A stretch of 64,000 nt of DNA from SKPT01 sp040905445 (GTDB lineage: Bacteria > Planctomycetota > Phycisphaerae > Phycisphaerales > Phycisphaeraceae): the NCBI GenBank assembly GCA_040905445.1, contig JBBDRN010000013.1, positions 1-64,000 on the forward strand, written 5' to 3'. A program made the translations under genes and the position numbers. The notes under the pieces are model-generated. The model was not told the DNA's origin, searched no databases, and was given only the letters and a program-made list of their open reading frames with translations. Positions 24,482-33,529 of the stretch are shown one piece after another. The first letter of the stretch is position 1. Each line of letters starts with the position of its first letter.

Positions 24482-25081
24482 TCACGCCGCCAGCGGGCGG
24501 TGGAACTGGATGCCGATGTCGTAGCCGCCGTCGTGCCGGGGCTGGCAGCGCACCACGGTGCCGATCAGCTCGAAGCAGTGTTCCGGGCCGTGCGGCGGGA
24601 GGAAGACGGTGATCGGGGCGTTGACGTCGAGCGGCCGCGGGCTCTGACCGCCGAGGCCGGTCTCCGAGATGTCGCGAAGCTGTAGCGAGGCGATGCGCGG
24701 CCCGTGGCCGGCGGTGCTGGACGACGCCTCCTCGCCCCCGCCCGTCCGGGTCGGCGGCGCGGCGAAGCCGCACGCGGCGGTGGCGGTGAGGCGGAACGGG
24801 TCGCCCGTGCCGCCCTCGGCGTGCATCGGTGGCCGGGTCGGCGCCGCGGGCATTGCCGGCGTCGTCGGGGCGAGGGTGGTGACCTGCCCCTGGAGCGGGT
24901 AGCGTGTGGCGGTGCGCCGCTCGATGTGCAGGGCGTCGTCGACGCTCAGCGGCTGATCATCCTCGTCGCTGTAGGTGCGGTCGACGACCGAGCGGATGCT
25001 GGAGGCGTCGCGGGACGCAGCGGGCTGGCGGGACGGGCGGGCGTGGCAGGCTTGTGGACGGGGGGACTCGTTCTGTCGCAT
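24482..25081 (-). CDS. PilZ-like domain protein
   Basis: The 199-residue protein has the pattern of a c-di-GMP-binding PilZ domain: the RxxxR-like ERRTATRYPLQGQV near residue 55 and the D/NxSxxG-like LRDISETGLGGQSPRPL near 136. Strands FELIGTVVRCQP and YDIGIQFHRPL follow. An insert of about 50 Pro/Thr/Gly-rich residues separates the first two elements. The start at 25081 has GAGGA seven bases upstream. It is transcribed divergently from the cobA-hemD fusion. Second-messenger binding is inference. Confidence 0.7.
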   Translation of the reverse strand: MRQNESPRPQACHARPSRQPAASRDASSIRSVVDRTYSDEDDQPLSVDDALHIERRTATRYPLQGQVTTLAPTTPAMPAAPTRPPMHAEGGTGDPFRLTATAACGFAAPPTRTGGGEEASSSTAGHGPRIASLQLRDISETGLGGQSPRPLDVNAPITVFLPPHGPEHCFELIGTVVRCQPRHDGGYDIGIQFHRPLAA

Positions 25082-25160
25082 GATGTGGTCCTCGCAGGGT
25101 CGCCGACCGAGCGGCCGGTGAATCCAGCATCGGCGAGACAATCGGCAGGGTTTACCTGGT

Positions 25161-26777
25161 TTGACACGTGACACAGCGAAAACGCGGGGCCGGGTCGTGC
25201 TCGTCGGCGCCGGCCCCGGCGCGCCGGGGCTGATCACCTGGGCGGGGCTTGAGGCATTACGTCTAGCTGACGTCGTGGTTTACGACGCGCTCGCCAACGC
25301 CGCCCTGCTCGCGCAGGCCCCCCCAGACGCCGAGCGCATCGACGTCGGCAAGCGGGCGGGCCACCATCGCCTCACTCAGGAGGCGATCAACGCCCTGCTG
25401 GTCGACAAGGCCCGCGAGGGCGGCGGCAAGCGCGTCGTCCGCCTCAAGGGCGGCGACCCCTACCTCTTCGGCCGCGGCGCCGAGGAGGCCGCCCACGTCG
25501 GCGCGGCGGGCATCGCCTGCGAGGTCATCCCCGGCGTGACCAGCGGCATCGCCGCGCCCGCGATGGCGGGCATCCCCGTCACCCACCGCGCCCACGCCAG
25601 CACCGTCACCTTCGTCACCGGCCACGAGGAGGCGGGCAAGCCCGGCTCCAGCGTCGACTATTCCGCGCTCGCGCGGTTGATCGCCGCGGGGGGCACCGCC
25701 TGCTTTTACATGGCCATGGGCCGCTGGGACACCATCGCGAGCGCGCTCATCGACGCGGGCCTGCCCGCCAGCACGCCCGCGGCCGCGGTGCAATGGGGCA
25801 CGCTCCCGCAGCAGCGCAGCGCGCGCGCCACGCTCGCCGGCCTCGCCGCCGCGGTGAGCCAGGCGCGTCTCGGGCCGCCCGCCATCGTCGTCGTCGGCGC
25901 CGTCGCGGGCATGGATGACCAGACGGCCGGCGCGCTCAACTGGTTCGAGCGCCGCCCGCTGTTCGGACGCACGGTGCTGGTCACGCGCTCGCGCACGCAG
26001 GCGTCGCAGCTCGCCCACGACCTCGCGGAGCTGGGCGCGGCGACGATCGAGGCGCCGACGATTGAGCTCGTCCCGCCCGCCGACTGGACGGCCATGGACG
26101 CGGCCGTGCGCCGACTGGCGGACGCCACGTACGACTGGCTTGTGCTGACGAGCGGCCACGCCGTCGCCGCGCTGGCGGAGCGGCTGGACGCGGCGGGGCT
26201 CGACGCCCGGGCGCTCGGCGGTGTGCGCATCGCGGCAGTCGGGGCCGCCACGGCCGAGGCGCTGCGCCAGCGCGTCGGCGTGCGGGCAGACCTGGTGCCC
26301 GACCGGCAACTCGGCGCCGTCCTGGGGCAGGCGCTGGTCGACCGCGGCGAGGTCGCCGGCAAGCGCTTCCTCCTGCCGCGTGCCGGCCTCGCGGGGCGCG
26401 ACCTGCCCACCATCCTCACTGACGCCGGCGGCGAGGTCGAGGAGGTTGCCGCCTACGAGACGCGACAGGCCGCGGCCCTGCCCGAGGACGCGATCTCGGC
26501 CCTCGAGGCGGGCCGGGTCGACTGGGTGACCTTCACCAGCAGCTCCACCGCCCGCCACTTCACCGACCTGCTCGGCGAGCGCCGCGAGCCGCTCATGCGC
26601 GGCGTGCGCACCGCGTCGATCGGCCCCACCACGAGCGCTACGATGCGCGAGCTCGGCCTGTCCGTCGACGTCGAGGTGCAGCCGCCGGACCCCGACGAGG
26701 TGGGCGTGGCGGGAGCGGTGGGCGTGGCGGGGGTGGCGGGGCTGATGGCGGCGATCGTCGCGGCGGAAGGGGGGTAG
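25161..26777 (+). CDS. cobA-hemD: Fused uroporphyrinogen-III C-methyltransferase / uroporphyrinogen-III synthase
   Basis: One 538-residue chain carries two tetrapyrrole activities. Residues 10-250 are SUMT (CobA): VVLVGAGPGAPGLITWAGLEAL, VRLKGGDPYLFGRGAEEA, CEVIPGVTSGIAAPAMAGIPVTHR, and MGRWDTIASALIDAG. Residues 265-535 are HemD, opening GRTVLVTRSRTQASQLAHDLAELGA and including WLVLTSGHAV and VTFTSSSTARHF. The fusion would make uroporphyrinogen III and methylate it towards siroheme or cobalamin. The start is TTG at 25161; an in-frame stop at 25119 limits alternatives, and GTG at 25197 is too late. A VAG-repeat encoded by GTGGCGGGG units lies at the C-terminus. Confidence 0.93.
   Translation: MTRDTAKTRGRVVLVGAGPGAPGLITWAGLEALRLADVVVYDALANAALLAQAPPDAERIDVGKRAGHHRLTQEAINALLVDKAREGGGKRVVRLKGGDPYLFGRGAEEAAHVGAAGIACEVIPGVTSGIAAPAMAGIPVTHRAHASTVTFVTGHEEAGKPGSSVDYSALARLIAAGGTACFYMAMGRWDTIASALIDAGLPASTPAAAVQWGTLPQQRSARATLAGLAAAVSQARLGPPAIVVVGAVAGMDDQTAGALNWFERRPLFGRTVLVTRSRTQASQLAHDLAELGAATIEAPTIELVPPADWTAMDAAVRRLADATYDWLVLTSGHAVAALAERLDAAGLDARALGGVRIAAVGAATAEALRQRVGVRADLVPDRQLGAVLGQALVDRGEVAGKRFLLPRAGLAGRDLPTILTDAGGEVEEVAAYETRQAAALPEDAISALEAGRVDWVTFTSSSTARHFTDLLGERREPLMRGVRTASIGPTTSATMRELGLSVDVEVQPPDPDEVGVAGAVGVAGVAGLMAAIVAAEGG
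26698..26746. repeat. In-frame GTGGCGGG repeat encoding VAG units
   Basis: Units GTGGGCGTGGCGGGA and GTGGCGGGG are read on the plus strand as VGVAGAVGVAGVAG near the end of the HemD domain. Confidence 0.65.
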
Positions 26778-27010
26778 CTCGCCGCGGCGGGCTTGCCCAC
26801 GGGCGTCGGGTGGATCGAGCGAAGCGAAACCGACGACCCGCGGCGGGTGTGGCGCCATGGCCGCCATTCGCCGCTGCCGCACGCACCGCATCGTTTTGCG
26901 CCGCACCCGATTCTGACACGGCGCCCGCCGCGCCGCTCATTCGCCCTGCTCTGGAGCAGTTCCTATACTGCCCGATTCTCCGGGCATTCCCTGTGTGATT
27001 CGAGGTCAGT

Positions 27011-29197
27011 ATGAGGCTTGCGGTAACGCTTCTGGCGGTCGTGTTGGGGCTGATCGTGACGGTGGCGGTGCTCCAGCTCGCCAGCGAGCCGGTTGAGCGG
27101 CGCGACGCGGGGGCGGATGACGCGGAGGCGGCGGCGGTGCAGGCCGGCCCGCCCGCGCTGGAGCCGGACCGCGGCCCGGACCCCGCCGACCTGGACGTGA
27201 CACCGATCGAGGGGCTGGCGATTCGGCCCGCCGAGGCGGCGCGGGACGTCGCGCTGGGCGAGGCCCACCCCGACGCGGACTACCGGATGCGGCTGGACCT
27301 GTCGCGCTGGGGCGCGGCGGTGCGGCGGATCGTGTTGTCGCGCTACGCCCGGGAGGTCGCCGAGGCTGAGCGTTACGTCGTTCACGACGCGCTCACCCCG
27401 CCCATTCCCAACGCGAGGCCCGAGGGGCCGGCGAACTGGACGATCTACCCCTACGCCGCGCGGCGGATCACGGTCAACGGCGAAACGCTGAGCCTCGCCG
27501 ACGCCGCCTGGGAGCTTGCCGACGAGCAGCACGGGCCCGCCGCGTCGTCGGCCACCTACACGCTCACGCTCACGGACGGCCAGGGCCAGCCGGTGCTCGA
27601 GCTTCGCCGGCGCTACGTCCTCGAAGCCGAACGCTACGGCTTCAACATCGAGCAGTCGGCGGCCAATCTCACCGATCAGCCGCTGGTGATCGAGTGGGAG
27701 CAGTTCGCCCAGGGTGACCTGCCGCTGGACCCGGCCGCCTACCTCGGCGACCGGCGCATGTACGTCACGGGCTACTTTCACGACAGCTACGACGCCGGCC
27801 GATTGCGCATCCGCACGGACGACGGGTTCCGCTGGCGCTCGGAGCTGCTCGACGGCGGCCCGATCTGGCCTCACGATGCCACGCCCGCCGGCGCCGACCT
27901 GGCGTGGGTGGCGTCGGAAAATCGCTACTTCGCGGTCATCACGCACCCCTACGTCACCGACGCGATGCAGGCGACGCCGCAGGTGCCGGCCCTCGAGGCG
28001 ACCTTCCCGCGCCTGGGCACGTGGGTGCTGCCCGACCCCGCTCGCTACCCCAACGCGGACGATGGCCGCGCGGTCGTCCTGACCCTCGGCACGGGCGAGC
28101 TGGCGCTGCCCGCGGGCGAGTCGGTGGACCTCAACCTCGGCGTCTTCGCCGGGCCCCGCCAGAGCGAGCGGTTCGACGCGCATCCTTACTCGATCCTCCA
28201 CTTCGACCAGCTCGTGCGCTACCAGCTCGGCTGCGCGGTGTGCACGTTCCAGTGGCTGGCGCGGCTGCTGCTCGGCTTCCTCAAGCTCATCCACGTCGTG
28301 CTGGCGGATTGGGGCATGGCGATCATCGTCCTGGTGATCTGCGTGCGCCTGCTGCTGCACCCGATCACCAAGCGCGCCCAGACGAACATGATGAAGATGG
28401 GCAAGCAGATGCAGTCCATCCAGCCGGAGATGGAGAAGCTCCGCAAGAAGTACAAGGATGAGCCGCAGAAGCTCAACCAGGAGATGATGTCGCTCTACCG
28501 GGAGAAGGGGATCAACCCGGCGAACATGCTCGGCTGCCTGCCGATGCTCCTGCAGGCGCCGATCTGGATCGCGTTGTACGCGATGCTCTACTTCGCCATC
28601 GAGCTGCGGCACGAGCCGGCGTTCTACGGCGTGTTCCAAGGGATCGGCCGCCTGTTCGGCGGGTCATGGCCCTTCCTCGCCGACCTTTCGGTGGCGGACC
28701 ATTTCATCCCGCTGGGCCTGGAGTTCGAAATCACCTGGCTGCCGTTCGTCAACCCCAGCTTCGCCTACCTCAACATCCTGCCGTTCCTGATGGCCATCGT
28801 GATGTACATCAACCAGAAGCTGACGATGCCGCCCGCCGCCAACGAGCAGGCGGCGCAGCAGCAGAAGATCATGCGGATAGTGATCCTCATCTTCCCGTTC
28901 ATCCTCTACTCCGCGCCGTCGGGCCTGACGCTGTACATCCTGGCGTCGACCTTCGCCGGGATCGTCGACTCGTGGATCGTCCGCCGGCACGTGGCCCAGA
29001 TGGAGGAGGCGGGGACGCTCTTCGAGCGCAAGGCCCGCAAGCCGGGCGGTGTCATGGACCGCATCGCCAAGACGATCGAGGCGAAGCAGAAGCAGGTCGC
29101 CGAGATGCAGCAGGGCCAGGCCAGGAACAAGTCCGCACCGGCCGCGGGTGGCAAGGGCAAGAGCAAGGGCAACAAAGGCAAGGGCAAGCGGCGGTGA
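27011..29197 (+). CDS. yidC: Membrane protein insertase YidC
   Basis: YidC inserts and folds inner-membrane proteins with or without the Sec translocon. The 728-residue protein has an N-terminal helix (residues 3-24), a large periplasmic beta-sandwich domain to about residue 410, then five core helices. Landmarks are VLADWGMAIIVLVICVRLLLHPITKRAQ with the hydrophilic-groove Arg, MQSIQPEMEKLRKKYKDEPQKLNQEMMSLYREKGINP in the cytoplasmic hairpin, LPMLLQAPIWIALY and PSGLTLYI. A strongly basic Lys/Gly-rich tail follows. rnpA and rpmH, its usual neighbours, are absent; mnmE follows, as in many genomes. Confidence 0.96.
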   Translation: MRLAVTLLAVVLGLIVTVAVLQLASEPVERRDAGADDAEAAAVQAGPPALEPDRGPDPADLDVTPIEGLAIRPAEAARDVALGEAHPDADYRMRLDLSRWGAAVRRIVLSRYAREVAEAERYVVHDALTPPIPNARPEGPANWTIYPYAARRITVNGETLSLADAAWELADEQHGPAASSATYTLTLTDGQGQPVLELRRRYVLEAERYGFNIEQSAANLTDQPLVIEWEQFAQGDLPLDPAAYLGDRRMYVTGYFHDSYDAGRLRIRTDDGFRWRSELLDGGPIWPHDATPAGADLAWVASENRYFAVITHPYVTDAMQATPQVPALEATFPRLGTWVLPDPARYPNADDGRAVVLTLGTGELALPAGESVDLNLGVFAGPRQSERFDAHPYSILHFDQLVRYQLGCAVCTFQWLARLLLGFLKLIHVVLADWGMAIIVLVICVRLLLHPITKRAQTNMMKMGKQMQSIQPEMEKLRKKYKDEPQKLNQEMMSLYREKGINPANMLGCLPMLLQAPIWIALYAMLYFAIELRHEPAFYGVFQGIGRLFGGSWPFLADLSVADHFIPLGLEFEITWLPFVNPSFAYLNILPFLMAIVMYINQKLTMPPAANEQAAQQQKIMRIVILIFPFILYSAPSGLTLYILASTFAGIVDSWIVRRHVAQMEEAGTLFERKARKPGGVMDRIAKTIEAKQKQVAEMQQGQARNKSAPAAGGKGKSKGNKGKGKRR

Positions 29198-29297
29198 GCT
29201 TCCGCTCGGTCGTTGGCGTGTGGCGGTGAGGGCCGTCGTGTCGCCGTGTGCCGCGGTGGGTTCGCGGGTTGGCCGGGACCACCGGCCCCGGCTTTGT

Positions 29298-30782
29298 ATG
29301 ACGACTGCACCGATGCCACTCGATACGACCAGCGTAGAGGACACCATCGTGGCGGTGAGCTCGCCACCCGGGCGGTCGCCGCGGGCGCTCGTGCGCGTCT
29401 CGGGCCCCGGCGTGCGCGCGGTGCTGGCCGCGCTGCTGGCCCGGCCGGGCGTCGACGAGCTGGCGGGCCGGCACGTCGCGGCCGCGCGGCTGCGCGAGCC
29501 ACCAACCCCCGCGCTCGTCGCGCTCATGCCCGGGCCGGCCACGTACACCGGGCAGGACCTGGCGGAGATCCAGGTCCCGGGACACCCCGCTTTGCTGGAG
29601 CGCGTGCTCGCCGCCGCGATCGCGGTGGGGCCGGCCGCGGGCGATGGCGTGGCGGGCGTGGCGGGTGTGGCGGGTGTGGCGGGGGTGCGGCTGGCGGAGC
29701 CAGGCGAATTCACCTTTCGCGGCTACCTCGCGGGCCGCTTCGACCTCACTCAGGCCGAGGGCATCGCCGCGAGCATCGCCGCCCAGAGCGATGCCCAGCT
29801 CGAGGCCGCCACGCTGCTGCGCCGGGGCCGCCTCGGCAGCACCGCGCGCGAGTTCGTCGACGACGTCGGCGGGCAGCTCGCCCTCGTCGAGGCCGCGATC
29901 GACTTCGCCGACGAGCAGGATGTCACGTTCGTCTCGGCGCACGAGCTCGACGCCGCGCTCGCGGCGACGCAGCAGCGCGTCGGCGACCTGCTGTCGCGCA
30001 GCCGCTCGTGGGGCGCGCTCGACGCGCTGCCGTGGGTGGTGCTCGTCGGCCCGCCGAGCGCGGGCAAGAGCACGCTGTTCAACGCGCTGCTCGGCCGCGA
30101 GCGCGCGGTGGTGGATGCGAGCCCGGGGACGACGCGGGACGTGCTGCTCGAGCCGATGACGGTGACCGATGGCGCGGGCCGGCGCGTCGAGGTAATGCTG
30201 GCCGACATCGCGGGGCTCGACGAGCCCGCCGCCGAGCTCGATAGGCACATCCAGGCGCGGGCGCGCGACGCGGTCGAGCGGGCGGAGCTGCTGGTCGTGG
30301 TGCGTGACGCGCGGCAGGGCGACGCCCCGTCGCCGATGGAACTGCCGAGCCGGCGCGAGCGCATCGAGGTACGCACGATGATCGATCTCGACGCCGGCGA
30401 GCCGCGGCCGGGCGCGCTGGCGGTGTGCGCGCCGCGCGGGGAGGGTGTCGACGCGCTGCGGCAGGTGATCGGGCAGCGCGTCGGCTCGCAGGGCGTCAGC
30501 CGCGCCGGCCAGATGCTGGCGCTGCAGCCGCGGCATCGCCAGGCGCTGGAGGCCGCGGCGGTGCAGTTGGCGGCGGCGCGCTCGCGGCTGGCCAAGCCGG
30601 GCGGGGCTGAGGGTGGCGCAGGTGGCGGGGGTGGCGCGTGGCGGGGCGGCGGGTTGCGTGACGCGGAACTGATCGCGGCCCATCTGCGCCATGCGCTCGA
30701 CACGCTCGCAGGCCTCGGCGGGACGCTGACACCCGACGAGGTCATCGGCCGCATCTTCGCCACCTTCTGCATCGGCAAGTAG
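29298..30782 (+). CDS. mnmE: tRNA modification GTPase MnmE
   Basis: MnmE with MnmG modifies the wobble uridine of several tRNAs. The 494-residue protein has the formyl-THF-binding N-terminal domain, the helical region (FRGYLAGRFDLTQAEGI), the G domain with P-loop GPPSAGKS at 251-258, GTTRD at 277-281 and DIAG at 303-306, and the C-terminal FCIGK with the conserved Cys. The G4 motif NKxD is replaced by TMID at about 360-363. A repeat-encoded VAGVAGVAGVAGV run sits at 118-130, and a Gly-rich run near 435-445. Start ATG at 29298; an ATG at 29313 is possible. It follows yidC by 100 bases. Confidence 0.93.
   Translation: MTTAPMPLDTTSVEDTIVAVSSPPGRSPRALVRVSGPGVRAVLAALLARPGVDELAGRHVAAARLREPPTPALVALMPGPATYTGQDLAEIQVPGHPALLERVLAAAIAVGPAAGDGVAGVAGVAGVAGVRLAEPGEFTFRGYLAGRFDLTQAEGIAASIAAQSDAQLEAATLLRRGRLGSTAREFVDDVGGQLALVEAAIDFADEQDVTFVSAHELDAALAATQQRVGDLLSRSRSWGALDALPWVVLVGPPSAGKSTLFNALLGRERAVVDASPGTTRDVLLEPMTVTDGAGRRVEVMLADIAGLDEPAAELDRHIQARARDAVERAELLVVVRDARQGDAPSPMELPSRRERIEVRTMIDLDAGEPRPGALAVCAPRGEGVDALRQVIGQRVGSQGVSRAGQMLALQPRHRQALEAAAVQLAAARSRLAKPGGAEGGAGGGGGAWRGGGLRDAELIAAHLRHALDTLAGLGGTLTPDEVIGRIFATFCIGK
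29645..29690. repeat. In-frame GTGGCGGGTGTGGCGGG repeat in mnmE
   Basis: Five GTGGCGGG(C/T/G) units are read as VAGVAGVAGVAGV, inserted between the folate-binding domain and the helical domain of MnmE. Confidence 0.7.
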
Positions 30783-30870
30783 CCCCCCCCGCCCCCGCCA
30801 CTCCGCCACTCGCCAAGGACCATCGCATCTCAATCAGCGCATCTGCTTGGGAAGCCCCAACAGGCCCCCT
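30783..30870. other. Spacer after mnmE
   Basis: The first 40 bases are CCCCCGCCACTC-type repeat units; beyond that I see nothing recognisable. Together with the inverted repeat that follows it fills a 318-base gap between mnmE and the DUF151 gene. Confidence 0.5.
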
Positions 30871-30977
30871 GAAAAACCGCGAAGCAACGAAGAGCGCGAA
30901 GGACGCGAAAGAGATTCAGTCAACTTAACCTTCTGTAGCTTCATCCCTTCGCCGGCCTTCGCGTCGTCGCGGTTTGT
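30871..30977. repeat. CGCGAAG-unit inverted repeat
   Basis: The left arm is AAACCGCGAAGCAACGAAGA and further GCGAAGGACGCGAAAG; the right arm reads CTTCGCCGGCCTTCGCGTCG up to CGCGGTTT. The same unit and plan recur at 53566-53716. Confidence 0.75.
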
Positions 30978-31100
30978 CTTGATGAATCAGCCGGCGTCAA
31001 AATAAGACACGATGGCCCTGTCCACTCGCCCCACGGATGCTTCCTCCGATCGGCGGCGGGATACAATGCGTCGGGAGCCTTGCCCCGTCGGAGAGAGCCC

Positions 31101-31517
31101 ATGGACGTGCAGGTGGAACTGGCGCGCATCCTCATCCGCGAGACGGATGACACGCACATCGTCGAGCTGCGCGAGATCGACGGCGAGCGGGTGTTCCCCA
31201 TCGTCATCGGGCTCAACGAAGCCGCCGCCATCGAGCGCCGCCTGATGGGCCAGCAGGTGCCCCGGCCGCAGACGCACGACCTGCTCGCGAACCTCATCGA
31301 AGAGCTCGGCTACACGGTGGTGCGCGTGACGATCAACGACCTGCGCAACCACACCTTCTATGCGCGGCTGCACCTGGAGCAGGGCGAGTCGGGCGAGACG
31401 GTCGAGATCGACTCCCGGCCATCCGACGCGCTGGCGCTGGGCGTGGCGACGGAGATCCCGATCTTCGTCGCCGAGCACGTGCTCGACGAGGTCTGCCGCA
31501 CGGACGGCGGCGGGTGA
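31101..31517 (+). CDS. Bifunctional nuclease family (DUF151) protein
   Basis: The 138-residue protein fits the DUF151 family, some members of which have been assigned DNase/RNase activity. Family motifs are VFPIVIGLNEAAAIERRLMG near residue 32, RPQTHDLLANLIEELGYTVVRVTINDLRNHTFYARL, and IDSRPSDALALGVATEIPIFVAEHVLDE. The ATG at 31101 is chosen over one seven codons upstream because a GAGAGAG purine run lies just before it. Confidence 0.9.
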   Translation: MDVQVELARILIRETDDTHIVELREIDGERVFPIVIGLNEAAAIERRLMGQQVPRPQTHDLLANLIEELGYTVVRVTINDLRNHTFYARLHLEQGESGETVEIDSRPSDALALGVATEIPIFVAEHVLDEVCRTDGGG

Positions 31518-31592
31518 TCCGCGGATGCCGGCCCCGCCACCTGCCCCCTCGCGGACGGATGCCGGCCCCCTCGAGCGGGGGGTGATTTGGGT

Positions 31593-31621
31593 TGACACGG
31601 ACACCGGCCGGGTTTACCATC
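31593..31621 (+). promoter_or_regulatory. Sigma-70 promoter of first prepilin-like gene
   Basis: TTGACA (31593-31598), 17-base spacer, TACCAT (31616-31621). It predicts a transcript starting near 31628, leaving a leader of about 413 nt before the prepilin gene. The DUF151 gene ends 75 bases upstream. Confidence 0.7.
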
Positions 31622-31627
31622 GTGGCC

Positions 31628-32040
31628 GTATGGAAGAAGCGGGGTTGCGCTGGAGCCTGTGGGCGTCAGCGTGGCCTCGCGAGGCGCAGGCTCAAGGCTG
31701 CTGCGTCAGGCGAAGCGGCGGTCATCGTCCTCTTGATACCGTCATACCTGCGTTCGCCTCGTGCCGCATCGCTGCCGGGAGCCGCAACGAGCCTGCGACG
31801 CGAAGTCCGCGTGTGTCCAGGGTGAGTGGTTCACCCTGGTGGCATCGTGCGGGCCCAAGCGAGGGCGAAGCACTGACCCCGTTGGATCGATCATTGTTGT
31901 CTGCGAGCATCGCCCGGGTCGGTCGTTCGGCCGGGGCTTGCCTCGGGGTAGGTGCCATCGCTGCGCCGTCGAGGCCTGCGTCCGTTTCAGTTTCAGTTTT
32001 TGACTCGCCATCTGTCATTCCTTTTTCAGGAGCTTCGAAA
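31628..32040 (+). other. Long 5' leader of first prepilin-like gene
   Basis: No coding sequence is convincing here. A perfect 9-bp hairpin CCAGGGTGA/TCACCCTGG lies at about 31818-31840, and a GCCTCGCGAGGC palindrome near 31674. A segment near 31894 (TTGTTGTCTGCGAG) resembles one in the leader of the second prepilin gene near 33361 (TGGTTGTCTGCGGA). The leader ends with a strong AGGAGC site. It may hold post-transcriptional control. Confidence 0.5.
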
Positions 32041-32886
32041 ATGCGACAACGGAAGGGTTTCACACTCATCGAGCTGCTGGTGGTGATCAGCATCATTGCG
32101 CTGCTGATTGGCATCCTGCTGCCCGCGCTGGCCGCCGCCCGGGCCACCGCCCGCCGCATGCAGAGCAACACCCAGCTTCGCGGCATCCAACAGGGCATGG
32201 TCATGTACGCCGGCGGCAACAACGAGTACTATCCCGGCCTGACCAGCGGCGGCTCGCTGCTGCTCAACAACGACCCCGTGGTCGACCGCCTGGTGACCCG
32301 CGGTTATCTCAGCGGCAACCTCGGCGGCGGCGGCGGCCACCCGGCCATCCGCTACGCCCTCCTGCTCGACGGCGACTACTTCTCCGCCGACTACATCATC
32401 AGTCCCTCCGAGGCTCGGGGCGTCTGGGACACCGTCGGCGGCCCGCAGGAGCTCGACGGTGCCAACGACGAGATCGCCTACTCCTACGGCATGCTCGAGA
32501 TCTGGAAGGGCGACTCCGGCACCGCGGAGTTCGCCAACCAGGCGCGCAGCCAGCGCCGCACCGAGTGGGGCGAGACGCTCAAAACTCGGGCCGCAGTCGT
32601 CAGCGACCGCGCCATCTATGACGATGACAGCGATATCTACAGCATCCACACCCAGGAAGGCAGCAACGACTGGCGCGGCGGCATCGCCTGGAACGACAAC
32701 CACGTCGGCTTCGAGACGTCGCACCGCCAGGACACGCAGTACGGCAACGGCCCGCGTCTCGGCGGCGACCACCTGTTCACCGAGGACCCCAGCGCGGTCA
32801 CCGCGATGCTCGACGGCTCGGGCCTGAGCGAGGCCAACAACGCCTGGCTCGTGTGGACCGACCACGAGCTCAACGAGAACGAGTAA
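32041..32886 (+). CDS. Type IV prepilin-like protein (planctomycete pseudopilin type)
   Basis: The 281-residue protein opens MRQRKG-FTLIELLVVISI: prepilin peptidase would cut after Gly6, leaving N-methyl-Phe with Glu at +5. One hydrophobic helix follows (to about residue 30). The C-terminal globular part has the planctomycete-type motif HTQEGSNDWRGGIAWNDNHV near residue 205, a variant of the H-x9-DG pattern. Such proteins are exported by type II secretion or pilus machinery; the role is unknown. AGGAGC lies nine bases upstream of the start. It has its own promoter and terminator. Its N-terminus is almost identical to that of the next gene. Confidence 0.88.
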   Translation: MRQRKGFTLIELLVVISIIALLIGILLPALAAARATARRMQSNTQLRGIQQGMVMYAGGNNEYYPGLTSGGSLLLNNDPVVDRLVTRGYLSGNLGGGGGHPAIRYALLLDGDYFSADYIISPSEARGVWDTVGGPQELDGANDEIAYSYGMLEIWKGDSGTAEFANQARSQRRTEWGETLKTRAAVVSDRAIYDDDSDIYSIHTQEGSNDWRGGIAWNDNHVGFETSHRQDTQYGNGPRLGGDHLFTEDPSAVTAMLDGSGLSEANNAWLVWTDHELNENE

Positions 32887-32944
32887 GGCTCTCGCCTCCC
32901 GAGGGCGCGGCAACCGCCGTGCCTCACCCGACCCAACGTTCAAC

Positions 32945-32978
32945 GCCGGCCGCCCATAGGGGCGGCCGGCTTTCGTTT
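32945..32978 (+). terminator. Terminator of first prepilin-like gene
   Basis: A perfect 11-bp stem GCCGGCCGCCC/GGGCGGCCGGC with loop ATAG is followed by TTTCGTTT. It is a near copy of the terminator after the second prepilin gene. Confidence 0.9.
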
Positions 32979-33051
32979 CAGAGTCACCCGCCGGCCCACC
33001 GCCCGCCCGCTGGCCGTCGCCCCGTGCCCCCCCGGCTCCCGGCCGTGCGAC

Positions 33052-33081
33052 TTGACACGGGCGGCGGGTGGTGGTTAGGAT
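33052..33081 (+). promoter_or_regulatory. Sigma-70 promoter of second prepilin-like gene
   Basis: TTGACA (33052-33057), 18-base spacer, TAGGAT (33076-33081). Predicted start near 33088, giving a leader of about 440 nt. Confidence 0.65.
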
Positions 33082-33087
33082 GGAGCG

Positions 33088-33529
33088 GTCATGTAGAGTT
33101 GCTCGCCGCGGCGGCTTTCTGCCCCGGGGCGTCCTTTGGACGGGGCTAATTGGAGGCTTGCGGGCGGCGGCAGATCGACGGTTTGTGACTGGCTGCTGAC
33201 TCATGCATCGCGCCTTTCGTCAGTCGGTTCACCGATTCGTGTTGATCGTCCGACGATCCGCTTGCAAGCCGGTCTTGGCCGCCCTTTCGTGGGCGGGTTG
33301 ATGATTGCCCGGCGCCCGTGAGCTGGCGCAGTAAGGCACGGCACGGATGAACAAGTCATGGTTGTCTGCGGACGTGGAAGGGGTTGGCTGTGTGGCCGGC
33401 CTTGAACGTCGACCGGCGCGCCGTGGGCGTGTCTGCGGCCGACGGGTCCACGTCACTTGCTCATCAAGTGAACCACCTCAAGATTGAGCTTCACGATTCA
33501 TCATTTTCCTTATTTCAGGAGCTAATGAG
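33088..33529 (+). other. Long 5' leader of second prepilin-like gene
   Basis: No convincing gene. Several inverted segments are visible, for example ACTTGCTCATCAAGTGA near 33458. The last 20 bases (ATTTCAGGAGCTAATGAG) closely match the end of the first prepilin leader (TTTTTCAGGAGCTTCGAAA), so the ribosome-binding region is conserved between the two. Confidence 0.5.
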
